5,723 nt of DNA, taken from positions 1 to 5,723 of the forward strand of contig CALEEU010000223.1 of the NCBI GenBank assembly GCA_937875975.1, given 5' to 3'. The position numbers and the translations under genes were made by a program. Within the stretch, counting starts at the first letter, position 1, and each line of letters starts with the position of its first letter. Shown in pieces: positions 1-5,323 of the stretch. Source of the stretch: an uncultured Opitutia bacterium. Lineage in GTDB: Bacteria; Verrucomicrobiota; Verrucomicrobiia; Opitutales; UBA953. The notes under the pieces are model-generated. The model ran no database searches and was not told the origin of the DNA. It saw only the letters and a program-made list of their open reading frames with translations.

Positions 1-59
1 CGGACCCTGCGGGCTCCGGTGTTGTCGGCTACTTCGAGCCGGGAAAGCATCTGAATCAT
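1..59 (-). CDS. rplN: 50S ribosomal protein L14, N-terminal fragment (runs off window)
   Basis: The left edge contains the first 19 complete codons of L14 (uL14), a 50S protein at the intersubunit interface near the GTPase-factor side. The reverse complement reads MIQMLSRLEVADNTGARRV, which matches the universal L14 N terminus MIQxxSxLxVADNTGAR. The start ATG (57-59) is 32 nt after the rpsQ stop; the spacer is pyrimidine-rich (CTCCCGACCTTTCTTACA) with no Shine-Dalgarno. The gene is cut by the window edge, not truncated biologically. The first gene of the spc set following rpsQ is the expected order. Confidence 0.95.
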   Translation of the reverse strand, partial: MIQMLSRLEVADNTGARRV

Positions 60-91
60 TGTAAGAAAGGTCGGGAGTTAGGTGGGGCCGA

Positions 92-376
92 TTAGTCGTC
101 GATGGACTCAGCGGCAACCTTCGCGGCTTCGACGACGCGGACGACGCGCCAGCGCTTGAGCTTGGAAAGGGGGCGGGTCTCCATGATCTCGACCTTGTCG
201 CCGGGCTTGCACTCGTTCTTTTCGTCGTGGGCGTGCAGGACGGTGCGGCGCTTGACTTCCTTCCCGTAGACGGGGTGAGGAACGGTGTACTGGAAGTTCA
301 CCTTGATGGATTTGTCGCCCGAGCGGGAGGCGACGAGACCCAGGAGGGTCTTACGGTTGGAGCGGTCTTCGGACAT
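92..376 (-). CDS. rpsQ: 30S ribosomal protein S17
   Basis: S17 (uS17) is a primary 16S rRNA binder of OB fold in the 30S body, important for early assembly. The 94-residue product is slightly longer than E. coli S17 (84), with extra residues at both ends. Recognisable parts are KTLLGLVAS (9-17), HPVYGKEVKRRTVLHAHDE (34-52), NECKPGDKVEI (54-64) and ETRPLSKLKRWRVVRVVE (66-83). The N-terminal turn reads SRSGDKSIKV where many homologues have SDKMDKTVVV, so the usual KMDKT is altered to SGDKS. The C-terminal tail AAKVAAESIDD is acidic at its end. The preceding spacer (AACTCCATTTCCCG on the mRNA) has no Shine-Dalgarno. rplN starts 32 nt downstream, joining the S10 and spc gene sets. Confidence 0.97.
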   Translation of the reverse strand: MSEDRSNRKTLLGLVASRSGDKSIKVNFQYTVPHPVYGKEVKRRTVLHAHDEKNECKPGDKVEIMETRPLSKLKRWRVVRVVEAAKVAAESIDD

Positions 377-400
377 CGGGAAATGGAGTTTTGTTATGAA

Positions 401-631
401 TTACTTCTTCTTCGCCGGGGCGGACTTGCCGGAAAGGATGGTCATGCAACGGGCGACGTCGCGGCGCAGGGCGCGGAAACGGGAGGAGTTCTCGACAGCA
501 CCAGTAGCCTTCTTCAGGCGGAGGCTGAGGAGTTCTTCGCGGGACTCGCGGATACGCTTCTGCAATTCGGCAGGAGCCAGGGGGCGCAGGGCCGTAGCGG
601 CGGTGGGCTTATCTTTCCGGGGGGAGGACAT
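401..631 (-). CDS. rpmC: 50S ribosomal protein L29
   Basis: L29 (uL29) is a small two-helix protein beside L23 at the tunnel exit. The product is 76 residues, longer than the usual 60-67, because of an N-terminal extension of about 14 residues (MSSPRKDKPTAATA) and a basic tail (GKSAPAKKK). The core is recognisable from LRPLAPAELQKRI (15-27) through the first helix ESREELLSLRLKKATGAVEN (29-48), and then the second helix RFRALRRDVARCMTIL (51-66), which contains the family's RRDVAR motif (56-61). I kept the ATG at 631 because no other methionine precedes the core; the upstream spacer TGACCCTTTTCACCG has no Shine-Dalgarno. A GTG or other alternative closer to the core is not evident. rpsQ follows after 24 nt. 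Confidence 0.95.
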   Translation of the reverse strand: MSSPRKDKPTAATALRPLAPAELQKRIRESREELLSLRLKKATGAVENSSRFRALRRDVARCMTILSGKSAPAKKK

Positions 632-672
632 CGGTGAAAAGGGTCAGTTATGGGTGGTCGGTGCCTGATGCA

Positions 673-1101
673 TCAATACTTTTCGAGCTCTTCGCGGGCC
701 ACGAAGCGGCAGCGGAGCTGAAGTTTGGTGTCAGCGAGGCGCATGGCTTCGCGGGCGACAGAGATCGGCACGCCGCCGACTTCGAAGAGCATGGTGCCCG
801 GCTTGATGCAGGCCACGTAGTACTCGACGCTACCCTTACCAGAGCCCATTCGGACTTCGGCAGGCTTCCGGGTGACCGGAGTGTGAGGGAAGATACGCAT
901 CCACATCTTGCCCTTACGCTTAAGCGAGCGGGAGATGGCGATACGGGCAGCTTCGATCTGATTGGCCGGGACGCGGCCACGAGAGAGGGACTGGATGCCG
1001 AAGTCGCCGAAGGAAAGCGTGTTGCAGACCGTAGCGTTGCCACGGATTTTGCCCTTACGGTGCTTGCGCCACTTGGTGCGAGCGGGTTGGAGATTGGCCA
1101 T
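673..1101 (-). CDS. rplP: 50S ribosomal protein L16
   Basis: L16 (uL16) is a late-assembly 50S protein that helps position tRNA at the A site. The 142-residue product fits the family (E. coli 136). It shows LQPARTKWRKHRKGKIRGNA (4-23), FGDFGIQSL (31-39), the helix QIEAARIAISRSLKRKGK (48-65), WMRIFPHTPVTRKPAEVRMG (67-86) and GSGKGSVEYYVACIKPG. Arg84 corresponds to E. coli Arg81, the residue hydroxylated by YcfD in enterobacteria; whether it is modified here is unknown. Two extra residues precede the usual MLQP-type start, giving MANLQP. This is the only complete gene in the window that ends in TGA. The 34-nt spacer upstream is CU-rich (CTCAACCCTTCACC on the mRNA) and has no Shine-Dalgarno. Confidence 0.98.
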   Translation of the reverse strand: MANLQPARTKWRKHRKGKIRGNATVCNTLSFGDFGIQSLSRGRVPANQIEAARIAISRSLKRKGKMWMRIFPHTPVTRKPAEVRMGSGKGSVEYYVACIKPGTMLFEVGGVPISVAREAMRLADTKLQLRCRFVAREELEKY

Positions 1102-1135
1102 GTTGGTCTAGAAGGTGAAGGGTTGAGGGGAAGGC

Positions 1136-1777
1136 TTAGAACTCAGAGTCCTTGGAGCAGATCCAGCACTTGATGCCGACCTTGCCGGCCAGGGTGCGGG
1201 CTTCGGTGAAACCGTAGTCGATATTCTCGCGAAGGGTGTGGAGAGGCACGCGACCGACGCGGGCGGATTCAACGCGGGCGATTTCAGCGCCACCGAGACG
1301 ACCGCCGAGGCGGATACGAATGCCATCGGCACCGTTGGTCATGGTGGTCTGGACGGCCTTCTTCATGGCGCGACGGAAGGAGATGCGGCGTTCGAGCTGC
1401 AGGGCGATGTTCTCGGCGACGAGCTGGGCCACGAGATCGGGGCGCTTCACTTCGTTCACTTCGAGGATGATGTCGTCGATGCGGGCCTTGCCAGCGACCT
1501 TCTGGATTTCGGTGCGGAGGTTCTTGAGTTCATCGCCCTTACGGCCGATGACGACGCCCGGGCGGGCGGTCCAGATGCGGACGCGGACCTTCTGGCCGGC
1601 GCGTTCGATGAAGATGCGGGGCACAGCGGCCTGGCGAAGCTTCTCCTTGAGGAACACGCGGATGCGATAGTCCTCGAGGATATTTGCCGGGAAGTCTCGC
1701 TTGGTGGCGTACCAGCGGGATTCCCAGTTGCGGCGGACGGCTAGACGGAAGCCGATCGGATTTACTTTCTGGCCCAT
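1136..1777 (-). CDS. rpsC: 30S ribosomal protein S3
   Basis: S3 (uS3) forms part of the mRNA entry channel and contributes to the ribosomal helicase activity. The product is 213 residues, about 20 shorter than E. coli S3 (233), the difference being a shorter C-terminal tail. The N-terminal signature MGQKVNPIGFRL (1-12) fixes the start. A type II KH domain is recognisable around GVVIGRKGDELKNLR (74-88), with its GRKG loop at 78-81. The C-terminal domain has ERRISFRRAMKKA (129-141), which retains the basic residues equivalent to the E. coli helicase positions, then IRIRLGGRLGGAEIAR (153-168) and GRVPLHTLRENIDYGFTEA (175-193). The end GIKCWICSKDSEF carries two cysteines flanking Trp-Ile where most homologues have Val-Trp-Ile. 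rplP begins 34 nt downstream. Confidence 0.98.
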   Translation of the reverse strand: MGQKVNPIGFRLAVRRNWESRWYATKRDFPANILEDYRIRVFLKEKLRQAAVPRIFIERAGQKVRVRIWTARPGVVIGRKGDELKNLRTEIQKVAGKARIDDIILEVNEVKRPDLVAQLVAENIALQLERRISFRRAMKKAVQTTMTNGADGIRIRLGGRLGGAEIARVESARVGRVPLHTLRENIDYGFTEARTLAGKVGIKCWICSKDSEF

Positions 1778-1787
1778 GTTTCGAAAA

Positions 1788-2126
1788 TTACTTGGTGGCG
1801 GAACCCAGAGACACGCGGATGTGGCTCATGGATTTGTGGATAGGGTGAGCGGAACCGCGGGCGGCCGGCATCGAACGCTTGATGACCGGACCCTGGTTGA
1901 CCGTCGCGGAGACGATCACGAGATCGCTGCTGGAAAGGTTATGGTTGTTCTCGGCGTTGGCGATCGCGCTGGCGAGCGTCTTGCTCAGAAGGCGGGCGGA
2001 CTTGCGCGGGATGAAGCGGAGGAGCTGGACGGCTTCTTCGGCGGGGAGGCCCTGAATTTGGCGCGCGACTTCGCGGACCTTCTGGGGCGACATACGGGCA
2101 AAACGGGTGGTGGCGTGGACTTCCAT
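1788..2126 (-). CDS. rplV: 50S ribosomal protein L22
   Basis: L22 (uL22) binds all 23S rRNA domains and its long beta-hairpin lines the exit-tunnel constriction opposite L4. From the ATG at 2126 the product is 112 residues (E. coli 110). Landmarks are ARMSPQKVREVARQIQGLP (10-28), the conserved A-I-A-N-A-E-N-N (54-61) and the hairpin region NQGPVIKRSMPAARGSAHPI (77-96), followed by the terminal strand SHIRVSLG. The frame stays open to 2285, but residues before MEV would lie over the neighbouring ORF in another frame and have no L22 character, so the downstream ATG was chosen. The hairpin tip reads MPAARGSAHPIHKSMSH where the E. coli form is MPRAKGRADRILKRTSH. Spacer before the ATG is CU-rich without a Shine-Dalgarno. 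rpsC follows after 10 nt. Confidence 0.96.
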   Translation of the reverse strand: MEVHATTRFARMSPQKVREVARQIQGLPAEEAVQLLRFIPRKSARLLSKTLASAIANAENNHNLSSSDLVIVSATVNQGPVIKRSMPAARGSAHPIHKSMSHIRVSLGSATK

Positions 2127-2145
2127 GACGTGGGTAAAGGTTGGG

Positions 2146-2484
2146 TTAGATGCGGGGATTGGCGCGGGGAGTGACGAGGTCGCCGGCATTGATGCCAGCG
2201 GAGTTGTCGAGGGAGAGGATGAGGGCGACCGAACGGTGCAAACCGGCTTCGGCGATGACGAGGGCGCCGAAGGCGCGACCGTCACGGCTCACGTTACAGA
2301 CCGTACCGGGGCGGAAGCCGCGGTCGTGTCCGCCATCCAGAACAACCAGATCCGTCGCGCGAGCGGAGACGACCGCGACGACCGGAGCCTTGCCATCCGC
2401 TTCGGCCGCACCAAGCGCGCGGACTTCCGCGCCGACCGCGGTGGCGGCGACGAGAAGAGCGGACATGGTGAGGACGTTGCGCAC
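2146..2484 (-). CDS. Predicted exported small protein of unknown function inserted between rpsS and rplV
   Basis: Not a ribosomal protein I recognise. The 112-residue product starts with GTG (2484); an internal ATG is codon 7 (2466). GTG is preferred because it yields a plausible Sec signal peptide: Arg2, a hydrophobic stretch from about Val4 to Val17, and a Val-Gly-Ala cleavage site after Ala19. The mature part (about 93 residues) is Ala/Val/Gly-rich, with only one Lys and one Cys (Cys63), unlike its basic neighbours. The pattern DLVVLDGGHDRGFRPGT (45-61), a turn with DGRAFGALVIAEA (68-80), then VALILSLD (86-93) and INAGDLVTPR (98-107) resembles small beta-barrel domains like the FlgT C-terminal domain, where strands end in G-x-x-x-G-x and GD-x-V turns. 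It lies 8 nt after rpsS and 19 nt before rplV, so cotranscription is expected. No Shine-Dalgarno at good spacing (AAGGAAG is about 16 nt upstream). Function unknown. Confidence 0.8.
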   Translation of the reverse strand: MRNVLTMSALLVAATAVGAEVRALGAAEADGKAPVVAVVSARATDLVVLDGGHDRGFRPGTVCNVSRDGRAFGALVIAEAGLHRSVALILSLDNSAGINAGDLVTPRANPRI

Positions 2485-2492
2485 GGTGTGGA

Positions 2493-2771
2493 TTACTGAG
2501 CTTCCTTACGGGAGGGCTGGGTGTGCTGGCGGAAGGTACGCGTAGGAGCGAACTCTCCGAGCTTATGGCCGACCATGTTTTCCGTCACATAGACGGGAAC
2601 GAAGGCCTTGCCGTTGTGGACTTCAAGATTGAGACCGATGAAGTCTGGGGTGACCGTCGAGCGGCGCGACCAGGTCTTGATCGGCTTACGGCTGTTGGCC
2701 TTCTGGGCGACGGAGACTTTGTCGACGAGGTGGGCGTCGACATAGAAACCCTTTTTGCGGGAGCGTGCCAT
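2493..2771 (-). CDS. rpsS: 30S ribosomal protein S19
   Basis: S19 (uS19) lies in the head of the 30S subunit, pairs with S13 and contacts the A-site finger and tRNA region. The 92-residue length equals that of E. coli S19. Visible landmarks are MARSRKKGFYVD (1-12), the basic KTWSRRSTVTPDFIG (32-46) and the strong signature VYVTENMVGHKLGEFAPTR (60-78) followed by TFRQH. The start gives the canonical MARSxKKG N terminus. The preceding 22-nt spacer is pyrimidine-rich (ACCCTTCCTAATCCTCTC on the mRNA) without a Shine-Dalgarno. In the normal operon rplV follows directly; here a separate 112-residue ORF starts 8 nt after the TAA. Confidence 0.98.
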   Translation of the reverse strand: MARSRKKGFYVDAHLVDKVSVAQKANSRKPIKTWSRRSTVTPDFIGLNLEVHNGKAFVPVYVTENMVGHKLGEFAPTRTFRQHTQPSRKEAQ

Positions 2772-2793
2772 GTTATGAGAGGATTAGGAAGGG

Positions 2794-3654
2794 TTAGACC
2801 TGCTTCACCTTGCGGCCGTTGCGGCGCAGGATGATTTGGTTGTTGGAGGCCTTCGCCTTGGTGCGGGTCGGGAAGCCCTTAGCGAGCTGGCCCCACGGAG
2901 ACTTGAGGTGTTGACGACCGCCGCCACCCTTCTTCTTGCCGCCGCCACCGCCGTTCGGGTGATCGACAGGATTCATGGACATACCGCGCTGACGAGGACG
3001 GATGCCCTTCCAGCGGCTGCGGCCGGCCTTACCGAGGCTGGCGTTGTGGTGGTCGACGTTGCCGACGATGCCAACGGTGGCACGGCAAGCGGCGTTAAGG
3101 TAGCGCTGTTCGCCGGAAGGCATGCGCAAGATGGCACGACCATCCTCGAGACCCAGGAGCTGGGCGAAGCCGCCGGCGGAGCGGGCGAGCTGACCACCCT
3201 TACCGGGTTCGATTTCGATGCAATGGATGAAGGTAGCCGGAGGAATCAGGCTCAGCGGCAGGGAAAGTCCCGGGGTGAGCTGCTCCTGGGCGGTGTTGGT
3301 GCTGACAACCTTGTCACCGACCTTGAGGCCATCCGGAGCGAGGATGTAGTTCAGGGTCTTGTCGGCGTACTCGATGAGGGCCAGGTGGGAAGTGCGGTTC
3401 GGATCGTACTCGATGCGGAGGACGGTGGCCGGGGAGTCCAGGCGGTCGCGACGGAAATCGATGGCGCGATAGAGCTTCTTATGGCCTCCGCCACGACGGC
3501 GAGAGGTGATGCGGCCGTAACAATTACGGCCCATGGCGCGGTGCTTGAACTCAGTAAGGGAGCGCTCGGGGCGACCGGTGTGCAGGCCCTCGGTCTTAAC
3601 GCGTACAAGGAAGCGCGTACCGGGGGTGATAGGACGATGAGTGATGATGGGCAT
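2794..3654 (-). CDS. rplB: 50S ribosomal protein L2
   Basis: L2 (uL2) is a primary 23S rRNA-binding protein needed for subunit association and near the peptidyl-transferase centre. The product is 286 residues (E. coli 273). In order: N-terminal PITPGTRF (8-15), GRNCYGRITSRRRGGGHKKLYR (42-63) and IEYDPNRTSHLALI (81-94) of the OB-fold part; IEPGKGGQLARSAGG (148-162) and CRATVGIVGN (190-199) of the SH3-like part; then GKAGRSRWKGIRPRQRG and MNPVDHPN (227-234). His232 matches the E. coli residue usually called His229. The next histidine of HPHGGG is Asn234 here. A run of glycines and lysines (235-246) replaces the usual GGGEGR-type linker, and the C-terminal tail IILRRNGRKVKQV is basic. GGAG about 10 nt before the ATG is the closest thing to a Shine-Dalgarno in the window. 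Confidence 0.98.
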   Translation of the reverse strand: MPIITHRPITPGTRFLVRVKTEGLHTGRPERSLTEFKHRAMGRNCYGRITSRRRGGGHKKLYRAIDFRRDRLDSPATVLRIEYDPNRTSHLALIEYADKTLNYILAPDGLKVGDKVVSTNTAQEQLTPGLSLPLSLIPPATFIHCIEIEPGKGGQLARSAGGFAQLLGLEDGRAILRMPSGEQRYLNAACRATVGIVGNVDHHNASLGKAGRSRWKGIRPRQRGMSMNPVDHPNGGGGGKKKGGGGRQHLKSPWGQLAKGFPTRTKAKASNNQIILRRNGRKVKQV

Positions 3655-3672
3655 GGCTTTGCTGCTCCGAGA

Positions 3673-3960
3673 TTAGGCGAGGGAGATGACGTCGCCCTTC
3701 TTCAGGGTGACGATGGCACGACGAGAGTTCGTCTCGGTGTAGATCGAACCTCCGGAGAGACGGCTGCGGCGCAGCTTCCCCTTACGGATGAGGATGTTGA
3801 TTTTCTCGACGGTCACCTTGAAGGAGGCCTCGACGGCCTTCTTGATCTGAGCGCGATCGGCGCCAGGGTAGACCTCGAAGACGTACTTGTTGGCTTCGGC
3901 GAGGCCGGAGGCCTTTTCCGTGAGGATTGGGCGGCTGATGATTTCAGAAGCGGGCTTCAT
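3673..3960 (-). CDS. rplW: 50S ribosomal protein L23
   Basis: L23 (uL23) sits beside the exit of the polypeptide tunnel and is the docking site for trigger factor, SRP and the Sec translocon. The 95-residue product is near the family length of about 95-100. It shows IISRPILTEKAS (8-18), where Glu15 corresponds to E. coli Glu18, the trigger-factor contact. It also has NKYVFEV (24-30), the helix AQIKKAVEASFKVTVEKIN (38-56; IKKAVE is the usual core), and RRAIVTLKKGDVISL at the C terminus. The segment KGKLRRSRLSGGSIYTETNS (60-79) corresponds to the tunnel-facing loop and differs from the common GRRxGRRSDWKKA form. Start MKPASEIISRP is well placed. The 12-nt spacer GCCTGTCATCCC has no Shine-Dalgarno, so reinitiation after rplD termination is plausible (inference). 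Confidence 0.96.
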   Translation of the reverse strand: MKPASEIISRPILTEKASGLAEANKYVFEVYPGADRAQIKKAVEASFKVTVEKINILIRKGKLRRSRLSGGSIYTETNSRRAIVTLKKGDVISLA

Positions 3961-3972
3961 GGGATGACAGGC

Positions 3973-4599
3973 TTAGTTTTTGGCGCGCTCGAGGACCTTG
4001 TTGAGGCCGTCTTCCGAGATCAGGATGCGCGGGGTGCGCACGAGATCGAGAGCGTTGAGATTGGAAGAGTTGGAGAAGATGGCGCGGCTCAGGTTGCGGC
4101 TGGCGCGGACGACGCTGTCGGACCAGGTGGTGTCGACGACGAGGAGGCGCTTGCCGGCAGGGCTCACGTTGGTGAGCACCTTGGCGAAGAGCTTGGTCTT
4201 GGGCTGGGCGACTTCGAACTTCTCGATGACCGAGATACCACCGTCAGCGGCGAGCTCAAAGAGCGCGCGCTGGAGGGCAATCTTCTTGGCCTGAGCGGTG
4301 ATGGTCTTGGACCAATCGCGAGGGCGAGGGCCGAAGACGACGCCACCCTTGAACATCTGGGGGGCACGCTTGTCGCCGTGGCGGGAGCCGCCGGAACCCT
4401 TCTGCGGCAGAACCTTCTTACCAGAACCGGCGACTTCGCCGTAATCCTTGGTCTTGGAGGTACCCTGGCGCTTGTTGGCCTGGTAGGAGACAATCACCTG
4501 CTTGAGCAGGGCAACGCCCTTGGAGCCTTCGAAGGAAGGAATATCGAATTCCTTTTCGGTGAAGGCGGAGCCGTCGGACTTATAAACTTTGAGCTTCAT
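3973..4599 (-). CDS. rplD: 50S ribosomal protein L4
   Basis: L4 (uL4) binds 23S rRNA domain I and its extended loop lines the exit-tunnel constriction. In E. coli it also represses its own S10 operon. The product is 208 residues (E. coli 201). The N-terminal globular part (MKLKVYKSDG, then LLKQVIVSYQANKRQGTSKTK) leads into the extended loop at about residues 45-95, containing GSGKKVLPQKGSGGSRHGDK and then FKGGVVFGPRPRDW. The C-terminal half has the fold's alternating motifs, including KRLLVVDTTW and LNALDLVRTPRILIS. The loop tip reads QKGSGGSRHG where E. coli has QKGTGRARSG. No E. coli-type S10 leader is visible, so autoregulation cannot be judged. rplW begins 12 nt after its TAA. The spacer before its ATG lacks a Shine-Dalgarno. 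Confidence 0.97.
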   Translation of the reverse strand: MKLKVYKSDGSAFTEKEFDIPSFEGSKGVALLKQVIVSYQANKRQGTSKTKDYGEVAGSGKKVLPQKGSGGSRHGDKRAPQMFKGGVVFGPRPRDWSKTITAQAKKIALQRALFELAADGGISVIEKFEVAQPKTKLFAKVLTNVSPAGKRLLVVDTTWSDSVVRASRNLSRAIFSNSSNLNALDLVRTPRILISEDGLNKVLERAKN

Positions 4600-4620
4600 A
4601 TCGCTGAGATGCTTGGTGGG

Positions 4621-5262
4621 TTACTTGGCGGCGATGGCCTTCTTGGCCGGACGCACGAGGACGACCTCACCGTTGGCGCCGGGGAAGCTGCCCTTGATGA
4701 GGAGGAGGTTCTTTTCCGCGAGGACTTGGACGACGCGGAGATTCTGGACAGTGCGCTGCACCTGGCCCATGTGGCCCGGCATTTTCTTGCCCTTAAAGAC
4801 GTGACCCGGAGTCTGACGCATGCCGATCGAGCCGATACGGCGGTGCATCATGTGACCGTGGGAGTCAGGCTGGCCATCCATGTTGTAGCGCTTGACGACG
4901 CCCTGGAAACCACGGCCCTTGACGGTACCGATGACGTCCACCATCTCGCCGGCGGTGAACTTCTCGACGGTGATGACGTCGCCGACCTTGGCCTGCGTGG
5001 CGCCGGGCTGGCGGATTTCGTGAAGATGGGTGTGAGGAGCGACGCCTGCCTTGCGGAGGTGGCCGACTTCGCCGGCAGTCATGCGGCTTTCCTTCTGGGG
5101 ACCAAAGGCGATCTGAACGGCATCATAGCCATCCTTATCGACGGTCTTCACCTGGGTGACGGGACAGGGACCCGCTTGGACGACCGTGACAGGGACGAGG
5201 TTGTTGTCCGCGTCATAGACCTGGGTCATTCCGATTTTCTTACCGAGTAGCTGGTGTTTCAT
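4621..5262 (-). CDS. rplC: 50S ribosomal protein L3
   Basis: L3 (uL3) is an early-assembly 50S protein that binds 23S rRNA and sends a long loop toward the peptidyl-transferase centre. The product is 213 residues from the chosen start (E. coli 209). It shows LLGKKIGMTQVYD near the N terminus, KGRGFQGVVKRYNM in the middle, and the signature GSIGMRQTPGHVFKGKKMPG. The latter keeps the glutamine of the QTPG motif, which is N5-methylated by PrmB in E. coli. The C-terminal NLLLIKGSFPGANG segment is also typical. An in-frame ATG at 5301 would add 13 basic residues (MTKRRKRHLPLRK). I prefer 5262 because MKHQLLGKKIGM fits the family N terminus, although the 5301 ATG has a weak AGGT 5 nt upstream and 5262 has no Shine-Dalgarno. 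The start is therefore the uncertain part; the identity is not. rplD follows after 21 nt. Confidence 0.96.
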   Translation of the reverse strand: MKHQLLGKKIGMTQVYDADNNLVPVTVVQAGPCPVTQVKTVDKDGYDAVQIAFGPQKESRMTAGEVGHLRKAGVAPHTHLHEIRQPGATQAKVGDVITVEKFTAGEMVDVIGTVKGRGFQGVVKRYNMDGQPDSHGHMMHRRIGSIGMRQTPGHVFKGKKMPGHMGQVQRTVQNLRVVQVLAEKNLLLIKGSFPGANGEVVLVRPAKKAIAAK

Positions 5263-5266
5263 TTTT

Positions 5267-5314
5267 CTAAGAGGCAGGTGGCGTTTCCGCCGTTTGGTCA
5301 TTGCTGACCTGCAT
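5267..5314 (-). CDS. Possible 15-residue leader ORF upstream of rplC (speculative)
   Basis: An ATG at 5314 opens a 15-codon frame encoding MQVSNDQTAETPPAS, ending in TAG only 4 nt before the rplC ATG at 5262. An AAGGA lies upstream, within the 3' arm of the hairpin at 5324-5339, but its spacing to the ATG (about 13 nt) is longer than ideal. The ORF is in a different frame from rplC and contains a Pro-Pro pair three codons before its stop. The position would suit translational coupling to rplC. ORFs this short are common by chance, there is no homology argument, and the call is weak. Confidence 0.15.
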   Translation of the reverse strand: MQVSNDQTAETPPAS

Positions 5315-5323
5315 TAGGCTTAG

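Noticed and set aside
645..674. Nine-codon ORF (MHQAPTTHN) overlapping the rplP stop as TGATG
   Set aside because: The stop-start overlap is suggestive of coupling, but the ORF is tiny, ends 13 nt before rpmC and has no supporting feature. Such short frames are expected by chance.
666..675. 10-nt palindrome TGATGCATCA overlapping the rplP stop
   Set aside because: It has no loop, so cannot form a useful hairpin in RNA, and no U-run follows. Likely chance, or at most a weak DNA site.
2127..2285. N-terminal extension of L22 by 53 residues
   Set aside because: The frame is open upstream, but the extension is Ser/Pro-rich, has no L22 character and is the shadow of the inserted ORF. The ATG at 2126 gives the expected family length.
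2836..5250. An 804-codon open frame on the + strand, antisense to rplC through rplB
   Set aside because: It mirrors five well-supported ribosomal genes, has a low-complexity Gly/Asp/Leu/Glu/Val composition typical of the complement of basic, GC-rich genes, and shows no domain I recognise. Long antisense frames are expected in such DNA.
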